Of a stretch of 64,000 nt of DNA, positions 47,901-60,671 are shown piece by piece. The notes below the pieces were generated by a model, which searched no databases, had not been told where the DNA came from, and worked only from the letters and a program-made list of their open reading frames with translations. Position 1 is the first letter of the stretch; every line of letters begins with the position of its first letter. The DNA lies in the NCBI RefSeq assembly GCF_016859285.1, contig NC_053403.1, positions 20,989,948-21,053,947 on the forward strand. The letters are read 5' to 3'. Made by a program: the position numbers and the translations under genes. The stretch is from Xiphias gladius. Taxonomy: Eukaryota > Chordata > Actinopteri > Istiophoriformes > Xiphiidae.

Positions 47901-50324
47901 ATGGTTATTTATCTTGAAAGTAAAGTATGGATTTTTGAAGACATCTGCTGTGGATATCCATGGCTGCCTAAAAGATGAATACTGACAAACTCTGACATTT
48001 CCCATTGCTCCCACCATATGAGGATGAACACTTTACATTTACAACAACACTTTTGCCATACATTATGGGGCGTGATGAACGTCCCAGCTTCTAAAGACCG
48101 CATTAGACTTAATCATTTTTTAGGCCAATAGCAAAATGTGTGATCATTACAATAATGACAGACAAATGTGTTTGGGTGTCAACTCTGATATCAGCTACAC
48201 TGGTTGATCCGCTCATGCCATTGTTGTATCATCTGCAGACTGTTTCTTATTCCCCGTTTCCTGCTGCCTCACTAGGTCGGTGTCATCCACCTGTTTGCAT
48301 GCATGCAATTTTTGCATAAAAAAAAATCAGAATGGAAGTACCGGAAATTCTAAAAAGAAATCTTGAACTACTTTAAAAAAGGTTTTGCTATATCGATAAA
48401 AGTAAAGCACCACCACACTCAATAATGCATATAGTATATGCCTCCACACATGATTCCTATGAGAAGACCCCACATTCCCCTCTTCGCAACACAGACAGAG
48501 NNNNNNNNNNNNNNNNNNNNNNNNNNNNNNNNNNNNNNNNNNNNNNNNNNNNNNNNNNNNNNNNNNNNNNNNNNNNNNNNNNNNNNNNNNNNNNNNNNNN
48601 NNNNNNNNNNNNNNNNNNNNNNNNNNNNNNNNNNNNNNNNNNNNNNNNNNNNNNNNNNNNNNNNNNNNNNNNNNNNNNNNNNNNNNNNNNNNNNNNNNNN
48701 NNNNNNNNNNNNNNNNNNNNNNNNNNNNNNNNNNNNNNNNNNNNNNNNNNNNNNNNNNNNNNNNNNNNNNNNNNNNNNNNNNNNNNNNNNNNNNNNNNNN
48801 NNNNNNNNNNNNNNNNNNNNNNNNNNNNNNNNNNNNNNNNNNNNNNNNNNNNNNNNNNNNNNNNNNNNNNNNNNNNNNNNNNNNNNNNNNNNNNNNNNNN
48901 NNNNNNNNNNNNNNNNNNNNNNNNNNNNNNNNNNNNNNNNNNNNNNNNNNNNNNNNNNNNNNNNNNNNNNNNNNNNNNNNNNNNNNNNNNNNNNNNNNNN
49001 TGTTTGAAATATGAAATATTTTTATTACTGAATTAATCATGGAAGAAATTGATTAGGGTAAAACCTTACCATAGGCTATTCGATCTTCTGTGATAACTGG
49101 TACCACATCTTGTTGTAATCTTTCTGACAATAAGATTATTAGTTATGCACTAATATGAATATAGCCTACATAAAAGGCCCTCATTCACTCAGGTAAACTG
49201 ATGTTTATGTTAGTCTTGTCTATTGTAACAGGAGTATACTGGGGGAACTGTGAAGTAATTTCTTTGTACACAACACACATGAGTTATTTAATAACGTATG
49301 TACTATATACAAGCATACTTTATTAGCTTCACTTATATGCCTATTGCATATTAAATGCCATTATGTATACTGACAGCCCATAAGCTTTGCAATCTAGCGA
49401 TGAGTTAATGTGACCTATTAGAGCCTATTTACTTGGTATACTGTATACTACTGTTACTTGGCTGCTGGTATATTTCTACAAATTTCTATAGAGGTTAATA
49501 GGGACAATGTTTAACACTACATGCCACATTCACCCATTCACACACACATTCTTATAGCATTTTTCTATACATACAGTGGACTATACATAGACACACGCTC
49601 ACACATCGATGATATGTCAGGGGTAATTTAGGGATTCAGTATCTTGCCCAAGGGCACTTTCGACATGTGGACTGGAGGAGCCAGGGATTGAACCAGCGAG
49701 TGGATGACCCGCTCTTCTGAGCCACAGCCGCCCCATGTGCCTATCATTCGGGTTGTGCATGAGAGCTGTGTGCGTGTTCCAATTGCTCACTGACATAGGC
49801 CCATGTTCACCAAAGTTTGCCAATTTTCTTTGCCCCCACGAATGATTCTACTAATTGCCATGGTTCAGTTGGAAAAAAATCAAATTTGCTGCAAATTTCT
49901 CCAATTTATCTGCTGGTGAGCCCGGCCCTTTAATATATGGCAATGTAGCCAAACAACTCACCTGTTGCAAGGACCTGCAATGACAAGAACAGGCAAACAA
50001 CAGAATTAGTTTTTCTGTCATGGATGTAATTCAGTCAAATATGTGAAATTAAAATATAAAAATTCTATCTTTTCAGCATGCTAAATAAATATGAATAATA
50101 CATACTAAGTTTGTTTTTTTTTAATACATGTAGGACTCTAGATTGTGTGCATTAAAATAGAATATAAGAGTCTAAAGATAAAGATATAATTAATGAAGAA
50201 ATTTGAATAAGATTCAATTGGTTATAGTCATGTCCAAAAATATATAACACAGACTGAGAAGCATCTTTACCTGATAGTAAACGTACAAAGCTCCAATTAG
50301 AAACATAAACACCCTGGAACACAT
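35908..50324 (-). CDS. Adhesion G protein-coupled receptor, subfamily F-like
   Basis: Twelve exons, in transcript order: 50324-50271, 49974-49962 (13 nt), 49123-49070, 47654-47424, 45844-45611, 45416-45276, 45097-44898, 43605-43420, 42863-41562, 36317-36276, 36081-36052, 35976-35908. Their phases fit and sum to 851 residues. Order: signal peptide MCSRVFMFLIGALYVYYQ; an Ig-like domain ending WAGTYECGF; a second Ig-like region; an HRM-like cysteine segment (CREEEINGELWPKTPAGDT...WQPVFSYC); a GAIN domain; the GPS with CKCNHLTSF (cleavage expected before Thr540); seven membrane segments in one 1.3-kb exon; then GLFILVTGCFAEQK, VREELLKLIM and a Ser/Thr/Lys-rich tail. The intron after 47424 uses a GC donor. 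A 500-N gap lies in an intron, so an exon may be missing. MEP1A lies beside ADGRF5 in human, which supports subfamily F; I see no SEA domain, so the exact member is open. Confidence 0.92.
36980..37245. repeat. Tc1-like transposon end fragment
   Basis: The subterminal text (GGTACCCTTCCACTTAAA, then GGGACCCTTAACCTAATATT) resembles the ends of a common Tc1 family. There is no transposase. It lies in the large intron after the 7TM exon of the adhesion GPCR. Confidence 0.45.
37482..37697 (+). repeat. tRNA-headed SINE-like repeat
   Basis: The head resembles a tRNA-derived promoter (GTGGCCCACGAGGTAGAGTGG, then a B-box-like GGTTCG). The tail GCGCTATATAAGGGCAGTCC is a well-known fish repeat ending. 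A partner in inverse orientation is at 49495-49735. Confidence 0.7.
38640..39370 (-). mobile_element. Tc1-like transposase remnant
   Basis: The minus strand reads TVKHGGGLVMLWGFLLC near 38700-38770, the catalytic-core signature of Tc1 transposases. Further transposase-like text runs to about 39350 in broken frames. There are no clear ends. It is intronic in the adhesion GPCR. Confidence 0.65.
40170..41430 (+). mobile_element. 5'-truncated non-LTR retrotransposon (L2-type LINE)
   Basis: Broken frames encode the reverse transcriptase palm end and beyond: LNWFKCYLSDQ, then YADGTQLYLSVKPD, where the second catalytic aspartate of YADD is replaced by Gly, then LDYCNSLLSG and LHWLTVKSRIEFKILLLTYKAL, typical of L2/Maui-type fish LINEs. 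A non-coding 3' region runs to about 41430. It is inactive and lies in the large GPCR intron, just after the 7TM exon on the transcript. Confidence 0.82.
43289..43365. repeat. Two chained snapbacks (21-bp and 12-bp arms)
   Basis: The first has exact 21-bp arms, 43289-43309 and 43314-43334, around CAAC. The second starts on the last base of the first: arms 43334-43345 and 43354-43365 around 8 nt, exact. It is intronic in the adhesion GPCR, about 55 bases downstream (plus strand: left) of the exon ending at 43420. Confidence 0.96.
43990..44054. repeat. 13-bp inverted repeat, 39-nt spacer
   Basis: Arms 43990-44002 and 44042-44054 are exact reverse complements, in a GPCR intron. Confidence 0.88.
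44742..44781. repeat. 18-bp snapback, 4-nt spacer
   Basis: Arms 44742-44759 and 44764-44781 match exactly around TAAT. A direct repeat TTTTGACTTAT lies just to the left, so part of the arm exists three times. It is in a GPCR intron. Confidence 0.95.
46038..46067. repeat. 13-bp snapback, 4-nt spacer
   Basis: Arms 46038-46050 and 46055-46067 match exactly around GAGT, in a GPCR intron. Confidence 0.94.
48501..49000. other. Assembly gap, 500 Ns
   Basis: Exactly 500 undetermined bases between GPCR exons at 47654 and 49070. The length is probably a placeholder, so the true size is unknown. Confidence 0.99.
49495..49735 (-). repeat. tRNA-headed SINE-like repeat, inverse copy
   Basis: This is the reverse complement of the family at 37482: GGAGGAGCCAGGGATTGAACC contains the inverted B box, followed by GAGTGGATGACCCGCTCTTC and CACAGCCGCC. 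It lies in a GPCR intron. Confidence 0.7.
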
Positions 50325-51018
50325 TGTTACTCTGTTGGAAAAAAACATGTCAGATGAACGAATCATAGCACCAATTGCAGAAGAATAATTAAAGCAACAA
50401 TTTCACAATTGGTCTGTTTTCTCTTTTGATAGCACTTTGGCCTCAAGGTTGGGCTGCAGAATATGATGACTATATCTCAAATCAAACATAGCTCAAATAG
50501 TCTAACTACATAAACTTTGTAATGCAAGCCACCCCTGTCTGTTCACACAGTATTTTACATTTAAAATAACCTTTCTGTGATATATAGTTTAATTTGACTT
50601 GTTGTCAGTTGTCTCAACACCCTCTAGTCTGTATTTGATTATGAGTCAGTGAGACAGTGCCATATAAGATTATAAATATATATCCAATAGCTTTTATGAC
50701 ACTCCTATCAGCAGCTTTTCCTCCTCAACTATGGGGAGCTTATTTTTCAGAAAACTTGTTTGCATCACTTTGCATTTGAACTATGAACACAGACAAGGAG
50801 TTCTTGCTTGTCACTGAATCCCCTAACAGTGCACTATTCACTCCTGCCCACATCAGGATAGCAATAGCCTGTTGATGTGATGCGGTTCATGTCCATCTCG
50901 TTTTCTTGTTGAAGTAAGACATGGATTCCTTTTAGCCATTGTTATACTGTGGTTATCTAACACTGGACCAACAGCAATAGCTATCAAAAGCAACAAACTG
51001 ACAGCCAATGGTAGTTTC
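50325..51018. other. 5' side of the adhesion GPCR
   Basis: A splice acceptor just outside the start codon (AG at 50333-50332 on the minus strand) implies a separate 5' UTR exon further right, which I cannot locate. Nothing else is recognised. Confidence 0.5.
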
Positions 51019-51640
51019 ATGCAGACTCATCAGGTGAAAAATGTTAAAGTCAATGTCAATCGAGCCTACAGGAGCCAACTCCAAGCAGCCTATGGCCATA
51101 GATTTCTTCACCAGGTCAAAGAAAGCCATCTAAAGACGCATACATCTTCACTGGAGGTTGGAAGCGTCGAACAAAGTAAAACAGATGACATGCTGCGTCC
51201 TGCTGTCTACACTGGCTGCAAAATTAACATTCCCGGTGGGAAAGAGATAGATATGTAGTGTAGTGTTAAAGCTGGCCCACAAAGAAAGCTCTATTTGGCC
51301 CTGATCGAAAGCCAGCAAGAAGGTTAGGCAACCCTTAACCTTCTTGCTGCGATTTGGTTTTTGGTTCCAACACTTGAGCCTCAGGCACGCCTCTTTATTC
51401 TTACCACTGTGACATCCATCCTGTTTTTTGTCAGAGAATTCCAAAACATTACCAACCAGGAAAGCACTGGCAAAATATTTGTCTGGTTTCATTGTGATGG
51501 CAAGCTGGGACAGGTTCATCACTCTGAAAGGAGAACAGCCCCTCTTTATATCTTCAAGAACTTTGGCAACCAAGATGGTCCTGGGGGAGCTGCAGGGAGT
51601 GTTCTTAACATGGTTAGATTTTGAGAATGGATTTTTCTTC
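51019..51640 (-). other. Unrecognised intronless protein-like segment
   Basis: The minus strand has a 165-codon open frame (51645-51148) and further open stretches to about 50900 in shifted frames, with balanced amino-acid use (FRVMNLSQLAITMKPDKYF, HIYLFPTGNVNFAASVDSRT). Only its first few residues match Tc1 transposase. I do not recognise the family. A 14-bp snapback (51313-51326/51336-51349, 9-nt spacer) sits inside the frame. It may be a retrocopied gene fragment or captured cargo beside the Tc1 remnant; it could also be chance. Confidence 0.3.
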
Positions 51641-51800
51641 ATCAAGGAAAGAGTTTTGCGATCATCTACTTTAGTTGTCTTCTGTGGTCTCCCAGGTTTT
51701 TTGGTATTGCTGAGCTCGCCGTTGTATTCCTTCTTTTTAAGAATGTATAAAATTCTTTATTTGGCCACTCCTAATATCTGATGATTTTTCTTTTCAGTAT
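51625..51800 (-). mobile_element. Tc1-like transposase N-terminal fragment
   Basis: The minus strand matches the DNA-binding part of elements B and C (KKE-x-N-x-ELSNTKKPGRPQKTTKVDD-like, then KKNPFSKS). It is cut off on the left where the unrecognised segment begins. Confidence 0.75.
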
Positions 51801-53239
<1,439 letters not shown>

Positions 53240-56200
53240 AATAATCTAATCCTCAGACAAGAAAACATGGTCCGACCAATCACTAGCGTACACCACTACA
53301 TCATCAAGATATACACTGCAGTGGAACGTCACTGCATCAAGCACTGGAATGTAGCAGGATCATTTTTCAAGCCAAAGGCCATCACTGTGTATTGCATGTA
53401 GTGATTGTGGGTCACAAATGTTGAAATTCTGATGATCTGGGGGTCAATGAAACCTGCCAATACCCTTTTAGGAGATCCAGTTTTGTGATGAAGGTAGCTG
53501 GACCGATGCTATCCACACAGTCTTGCAGCATGCAGTGGGAAAGAATCAGACAATGTATATGTATTTACTTTCCTGAAGTCAGCGCAGAAATGGGGCGTCC
53601 CATCAGCTTTAGGTGCCAACAGACACAGGGAACTCCAGGTGCTTTGATTAGGCATAGCTAATCTTTTTTTTCTTTTTTTCACCAGATAGTCAATTTCAGT
53701 GTTCATGACCTGACGTTTCTCAACGGAGCAGTGGTAGCCATGCTGCTTGATAGGAGCGGCAAAACCCACATCAATGTTGTGCTGTACGGCATTAGTACGA
53801 GACAGCACATCACCAATCAAAGTGCGAAACAAGTGAAGCAGATTGAGTGCATCACTCTGCTGTTCATCAGGGAGGTACGACAGGCAGCAATCAATATCTG
53901 ACAGAAACTCAGAATTGGTTAACCTACCACTCTGTTGGCCACCAGAGGGCTAGAGTCCATCGTCAGCTGCACTATCTGCAACACACCAAGGAAGCAGGCA
54001 TCCCAAAGCTTTTGTGTGCTACCAGAAAAGTGTTTCTGGGGAAGTAAGGCTTAAGCGTGTTAATAACTGTATTACACTACGATAAGGAGTGAGGATGATA
54101 TAATCTGTATCAGAAACCTGCTGTTGCACCACATACAGGCCTAGAAATCAAGCCGTGAGGGCAGAAATACTTTGATCACAAAGTTGAAACTGACGCACCA
54201 CTGCTTTATGGTCAAACCACTGCTTAATGCTTCCCCGGGAGGAGGAGAACGCCTCCCTCGCCAGGGAAGTTGCATTATGCAACCACGCTCCGCACCGTGA
54301 AACAAAGTCCAACACATTAGTTTCAGACATAAACACCTTTAACACCTTGTGACCAAACATAAGTTCAGCTGGACTGAACCAAAGCAACTCCTGTTTTGTG
54401 TCACGTATAGCAAAAACCATGAATGGTAGACCCTCATCCCAATTGTGTCCTGTCTCATAACAGTACTTCTGCAACATAGACTTCAGTCTGGTGCCAGCGC
54501 TCTAATGTAGCCTGTGATTCAGGACAGTAAGCAATATTCACTGAGTGTGAAATGCCTAGAGACTGGAGAGTCTATTTCAAGGTTTTAGACAATAAGTTTT
54601 GTTCCCTAATCAGTTTGTACCACACGTGGTATAACCCAAAAGTAGTAAAGAACTTGCTCTGTTGAGAAATGACGCAGTAACTTTCATTAATGGTATTGCC
54701 TCAGGAAACCGACTTGAAACAAACATCACAGTCAGCAGGAGATGATTACCAGCCTTAGTTTTGGGCAGGGGACCAACACAGTCGACAGTTACATGTTCAA
54801 AGGGGGCGCCGACAGCTGGGATGGGACGCAGAGGGGCTGGATGCACCTTTTGATTAGGCTTACCTGCAATTTGGCAGGTGTGACATGTTTTGCATAAATG
54901 TATCACGCTGCTATCATTCCTGGCCAAAAGAAATTTTTCAAGATACGGTCATAAGTTTTTGATACACCAAGATGACCGGACCATAAATGCTCATGTGCCA
55001 GTGCTAACACATGCTGCCTACAACCAGCTAGAATGAATATTTGGTGAACTGACCTCAACAAACCATCATCCAGTAAATAACATCATCCAGTAAGTATGAC
55101 TGCTTCTTACTACACTTAGCAATGCCATCACAACAGCAACAAAGCATTTGGCCAGAGAGGGGTCATTCTTTTGAACACGGATGACTGCATCATGAGCCAG
55201 TGGCAGTGTCACATCTGGAGCAGCAACAGTCTCTGTTACATTTTCAGGCTCTTTGGATGGCTCACCAGTAGGGGGCAACTTGCCCTCGGTCAAGGCTGAA
55301 GCAAACAAGGTATCAGAAAAATCAACGTCTTGATCTGGTCAGAACACTGACACTGAACACATCAGGATGCTTCTGTGCCAAGACATCAGGCTCAGACACA
55401 GAAATAGGAACATCCACGACCTCAGGTGCAGGACGGACTTTCCCTCCAACTATGTCATTACCCATAATGAAGTCAACACCATCGATTTGAAAAGAAGAAT
55501 GAATAGCAACTGGAAAAAAAACGGTAACTAGTTTTGACTGAACATGGACATGAAGAAGAGGCAGAGGTACAAAACTTAGTCCAATCCCTCTGACTACAGC
55601 GCTCACATTACAGGTAGACTCCTTATCCGGAGACAAGGCACTAGAAAGAATGAATGAGTAGTAACCACCAGTATCTTGCAATATGGTGACTGGAGTCTGA
55701 TCTTGGCATCTGGCACTCCCTGTAAGCGATACAAACCCTTGGGAGATGAACGTTTTGAAACATTCGCCTGGCCCTGTTGGAACCGGAGGCTGGGTAACTG
55801 GGGGCAGAGACACACTTCTAATCAATCCTACCCCTTTTGCCTGTTGCCTGTTTTGCAGAGCCAAACGCCAGCAACTTACCAGCTCCAACAAAGGCCGAAC
55901 CCAACTGCAGCTCCAACTGTTGCAATTTACTTGCTGTCTCTGCCTCTAACTTCGTCAACTGTAACTCTCTACAAAGCTGAAATTCCCTCTCCCACTCCTT
56001 TTTTTCAAATTGGAGGTGAGCAAGACGAACCTTCAACCTTAGCACTACGAGTGGACTCAACAGAAAAATGATTAAACTGTGGCAGAGTAACTGGTTTTCC
56101 TCCGCCACACCAGGTGAACTAGGAGTAAAGCTGAGGAAAAGCAGACTCTAAGCCAAAGACCCTGCACCCACACCACCTGCAACTCAATTGGGAGGTTCAA

Positions 56201-56749
56201 ACAGACACCAGTAATATAAGAACCCTTCCATCAACTAAGCCCTCCAGGAGAGCAGCTTTAAGTTTCTTTTCAAGAGTGCTGGAAACAAGGACACCATAAT
56301 GTTGGAATATTTCACACAAATCAGCTTTTCTACACTTATCAAACTGATTCACAGAGGGATTGGCCACGAACTCAGCCAACACAAGAGCAGCCATACTAAC
56401 TGTTAAGCAAACAAAAGAACAACACCTGTAGCAGGCGATAGCTCAGTCACACTAACGCCCCCGTATACATGCGGTCCACACTCAAATGAAACGCCTACCT
56501 CTGCCAGGGATCTTTATCCCCGCCCAGGGTTTACCCTGAAAATAAAAAAGGCAAAAATAATAACCGAGTGCCCGATGGAAGGCCAATACAGCCCAGCTGA
56601 ACACTCACCTGCATAGCAGAGGATGCTGCTATGCATCTAAACAGTGGACACCCCTACACCAGTCCTCACCACGACCACCAACGGAAACAACACATAAAGA
56701 CCTCAATTCTATCAACAAAATAACAACCAATTTTCAATCTCCCTTTGAT

Positions 56750-56767
56750 ATCCCAGACAAGCCCCCA
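56750..56767 (-). other. Primer-binding site of the LTR element
   Basis: On the minus strand TGGGGGCTTGTCTGGGAT, starting three bases after the LTR end. It resembles a tRNA-Pro-type primer site with two differences. Confidence 0.6.
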
Positions 56768-56770
56768 ATG

Positions 56771-57079
56771 TGTTACGTCCCCTAAAAATTTCCAGGGAAT
56801 AAAGGGTGTAACACATGTAAAAATGAGCCCGAGAGGAAGAAAGAACAGGGAAATGATTGTTTTTTCGGGAACAAAAAAGATGTATTAAAAGCTTTACAGC
56901 ATAGGGTAAGACTGAAACTCAAATGAACGTCCTTGTCAAAATAGAAAAGAGAAAGAGGGGAATGGAGGACGGCACCGATCTCGGTATCGAAACACATAGC
57001 CACAGCAGCCAAACTGTTACATGGCCCACTGGCCTCAGGGGCAGGAGAAAAGATAACATAGCACAATGCAGGTTCCACA
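56771..57079 (-). repeat. 5' LTR of the Gmr1-like element, 309 bp
   Basis: On the minus strand it starts TGTGGAACC and ends GACGTAACA, i.e. TG...CA. The right border is inferred from the TG dinucleotide. No second LTR exists in the window, so age cannot be estimated from LTR divergence. Confidence 0.7.
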
Positions 57080-57099
57080 TAAAAATGTAAGATGTGTGT

Positions 57100-57345
57100 A
57101 TAAATTATTTGAACTTTACTTGAGTATTTTAATTTTCTGCTACTTTATACATTTACTTCACTACATTTCAGAAGAAAATGTGCTTTTTTGCCACTATATT
57201 TAATGTAATGTAGTGAACTCTACGTATATTTCACTGCTTTACTTAAATACAATTTTAAATGAAGGTGTATAATGTTAAATTGTGGTGATGCTACTTTTAC
57301 TTAAGTAAAAGATTTGAATACTTCTTTCACCACTGCTTATGGTGC
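57100..57345 (+). repeat. Dispersed fish repeat (ACTTTACTTGAGTATTT family)
   Basis: Blocks ACTTTACTTGAGTATTTTAA, CTGCTACTTTATAC and CTTCACTACATTTCAGA, and the ending GATTTGAATACTTCTTTCACC, are typical of a very abundant non-coding teleost repeat. The assignment is from memory. Confidence 0.55.
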
Positions 57346-58960
57346 TTATGACCACTGCTTGACGCACCAAATGTAGAATAATATGAGAAGGAAATTAGTC
57401 TTTGAGCACAAAACTAGAATATAAAATACAGCCTCAGACATTAAGCAAGAGTAAAATCACACTACAGTATGTAAGCTATAGACTATCATCAAAAGGAACT
57501 TCAAAAAAATCTTTGAAGCACTGCATGTCTTTAGAAAAAATATTAATCAGTGAACTTTAGTGGTGTTGGCAGGCAGATTTTGTTATTTTTGGACAGCCAC
57601 ACTATTGTTTTCCCCGTTTCCAGTTTTTATACTAAGCTAAGACAACTATCTGCTGGCTGTCGGAGACCCAGGAATTGATTGTTTCCTGGATTTTTGAAAG
57701 TCCAGGAAGTCACCGCATCCAGCTGCTGGTCACTAAGAAATAGTAGTCCCCATAAAACTCTCCATATGAACTTGGCATCTCTATCTTTATTGCACATTGA
57801 GGCAAATGGAGACCTGGACTTTGGGTGTAGGTAACGGGGCAGTAGTTTGTCATGTGGATTCACCTCAGTCAACATTTTGTGGCCATATTAGTGCAGTAGG
57901 ATATAATGTTCTGCACTGCTGACCCACCAGTGCTGTTGAGAAAGAGTACAATATCAGGCTATGCATATCACTCTACAGGCTCATAAAGACACACAACAAA
58001 AGTTAACCACAGGCTAAAAAGGACAGCTTCAGTCAGTTTGTCCTTGCTGACCGAGTTTGCTAAATGGTGCTTTGCTTGACATCTACTGGAGTCTGTCAAG
58101 TTGTTCCTTGTTTAAGTTTCTGTGTATGTCTACTTTGACTAACAAATGTGATATTAAGGTGTATTTATTTGTCACTTGCTACTGTTACTTTATGTCAGTT
58201 TTACATTTTTACTTTACATACGTCAATTATTTACTATATACAAAATCAGATGGATTTTTAAGGGAGTTTAATTGTAATTACTAATACCTTTTCATTCATC
58301 ACAAACACTTAATTTATAGATGGGATACACATACTCTATTACAAATTCAAAACATAATTTTTGACAAATAAAAAAATATTATATAATATAGCTGCAACAT
58401 GAATTATAAAAATTACAGCAGAACAAAATTAAGATGTTACATCAGATAAATCGAAAACAACCAAAGATACTTTTTTTTGCATTTGTTTAACAATTTCTCT
58501 ACATGTGAACTAAAAACTTGTTTGTTTGATATTTACTATAGCCTGTGGTAGTCTAAAAGGAGTGACTATGAGTGTGCCAGTCACTGTTGCCTGCAACTCG
58601 GTGGAAGACTAATTTTAAATAAGTGTACTGACTAGCAATGATCATATTTGCTACTGTCACTGTGCTGCTTTGTTTTTCACTCCCTAGATCTAAAAACTGT
58701 AGGCAAAATAACTTTGTTCAAAAAAGTTACAGCACTTTTAACACTAAAACTGGTCTTCTGAAATTTCAGTTTTAAAAATTCAACTCTTTCTGAAACGCAA
58801 ATAAAAGCATTTTAACAGTGTGATGGAGCTTTAATAACGTGAGTAGTTTGAACAATTTCTTACAATTTTAGTAGTCATTTTAACATTCATATCACACACC
58901 ACGGCTCTAAAAATTCTGTACTTCTGTTCAGTTTAGTTTTATGCTACATGGGACTACTGT

Positions 58961-58994
58961 ACAAAATACACACTGTACTCAGTGTGTATTTTGT
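58961..58994. repeat. 14-bp snapback, 6-nt spacer
   Basis: Arms 58961-58974 and 58981-58994 are exact reverse complements. Confidence 0.94.
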
Positions 58995-60644
58995 CAAGTA
59001 ACATTTGTTGTTCACACACACAGTCAGTTGACATCTAAGATCAACCATCACAAATAATGCCTAACCCAAACCCTTACCCTTAGCCTAACCTGAGGATAAG
59101 ATATAGAACATGTGCTCAGTGATATATCATAAGTACCTCGTTCTTTGTGAAACAAATCTTCATGCTACAGACAGGAGCTGAGAGAGAATGCCATTCCATC
59201 AAATTCTATAATCCCAACAAGCAAGTAAGCCACAGCCAGAGAGAGAATCAAGTAGTTTTCATGAGTGTGGAGCTTGTTTGAAAATAAGCAGATTTTTCAC
59301 CTTTGAACAGAGTCAGACGGTTTCCCCATTTCCAGTCTTCAAGTTTCTTTGGATGTAGCTTCATATTTAGCGTACACACATGACAATCAATTTTCTCTTC
59401 CAACTCTTGACTTTTGTTTTCTAATTTCAATCTTTGCAGTGCTTCGCGGTCCGGTGGAATTACATTATTGATGTTGTAGTGAGTGTGTCTAATATAGAAA
59501 CATTTAAGCAGATTTGGTTTTCCTTGAATGCTACTGTTCTTCCCAAACAAACATGATAACAACACATTAGCATCACGATAGGTAAGTAGCTCTCTTGAGC
59601 ACCTTTGTACAATTCCATAACAAACATATTGCCCAGGTTAACAGTATATAATTATAAAATCTTCTTTTCTGACAGTATAGATGTGAGAGCCATTTGCTTG
59701 GCCATACAGCACCTGTGCTACATATGGCGCCTGTGATTACATATTCAGTGGGATCCTTAAATGCATCAAGCCAGCTAGTGGCCAGTCCTGTCAGCCAATA
59801 TTAGGTAATTCTTTATTAAATTAAAACAATTCAGAGGCATAAAGTTCTTGAGGCTGCTAATTATATTATTATAGACTGCCATAGAGAATTAGCCCCTAAC
59901 TCCATATATCCTCTTAACTTGACAGAGTGGTTTCATTTTTTCTGCCCCTCATTTCGGTTTCTCAGCCTGTAGAGTTAATATTCTGATTTGCTCAAAAGTT
60001 ATATGAGTTTTATAAAGTTTACATGCTAAATCCGATATAGAGCTGATATTACGTTTTTGTCTACAACTTATTTCCCCCAAATGGTTAAAAAAAACAAAGA
60101 TAATTTATTGCAGGTTTAAAAAGACACAATAAACAAAAATATATATTTATTATGTTAAAAATTAATAAAAGTAAAAGAATTTTTGACAGACTTTGGACAG
60201 ATTTTTGTGCCGAGATTTTAGGCTGTGACACTGAATATGTCCATGTCTGTAGAAATAACAAATGCGAAAAGTATATTTCCTTTTGAAGATTGCGTTGGCT
60301 CATAGTGCTGGTCGTACAAGTACCCATCACAGCCTTAAAGTTGTGAAACTAAGGGTGATTGATAAAGGACTATCAGCTCCCCAGGAAAGACAAATTGAAT
60401 GTTAGCCTTCAGCACCACCTCTGTATTATCTGTGCAGTGATGTTTCTAAAATAGTTTGTTCTGAAACTATAAAAAGGAACCTAAAGCATGTTGTATTTTT
60501 CCCATAGCGCTTTAAATTCAGGTTGAGTATGAAGTAGATGTGGAGCTGCCTGTGACAGATGTTGGGACAGACTACCTTAGGAGCCTATGAATAGGAGCCC
60601 TTCCTGAATATGGAAGCTTCCAGAACAGATATAATATGGTCCTA

Positions 60645-60671
60645 CACAAGCTGGTATTATACCAGCTTGTG
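60645..60671. repeat. Perfect palindrome, 13-bp arms, 1-nt centre
   Basis: Arms 60645-60657 and 60659-60671 match exactly around a single T. Confidence 0.94.

Larger units (their letters stand above)
53240..57079 (-). mobile_element. Ty3/gypsy-type LTR retrotransposon with integrase before reverse transcriptase (Gmr1-like), incomplete and decayed
   Basis: Reading leftward on the minus strand: one LTR (57079-56771); a primer-binding site (56767-56750); a gag-like region with a SAP-like helix segment (56394-56197) and an acidic coiled coil (56108-55818); a protease-like region with DTGG (frame 55891-55322); integrase with its zinc-binding CKTCHTCQIAGKPNQ and catalytic start VDCVGPLP (54927-54610) and C-terminal part (54477-54148); then reverse transcriptase (53832-53509, PKADGTPHFCADFRKVN) ending near the YLDD motif at 53310-53299. 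RNase H and the second LTR are missing. Frames are broken in many places. The order PR-IN-RT differs from ordinary gypsy elements (PR-RT-RH-IN) and matches the Gmr1 group known from fish and other deuterostomes. Confidence 0.88.

Noticed and set aside
48327-49040. Long open frames on both strands
   Set aside because: They consist of the N gap, which has no stop codons by definition.
59248-59565. 105-codon minus-strand frame rich in Lys and Glu
   Set aside because: Part of it is interspersed-repeat text and there are no supporting splice sites or family match.
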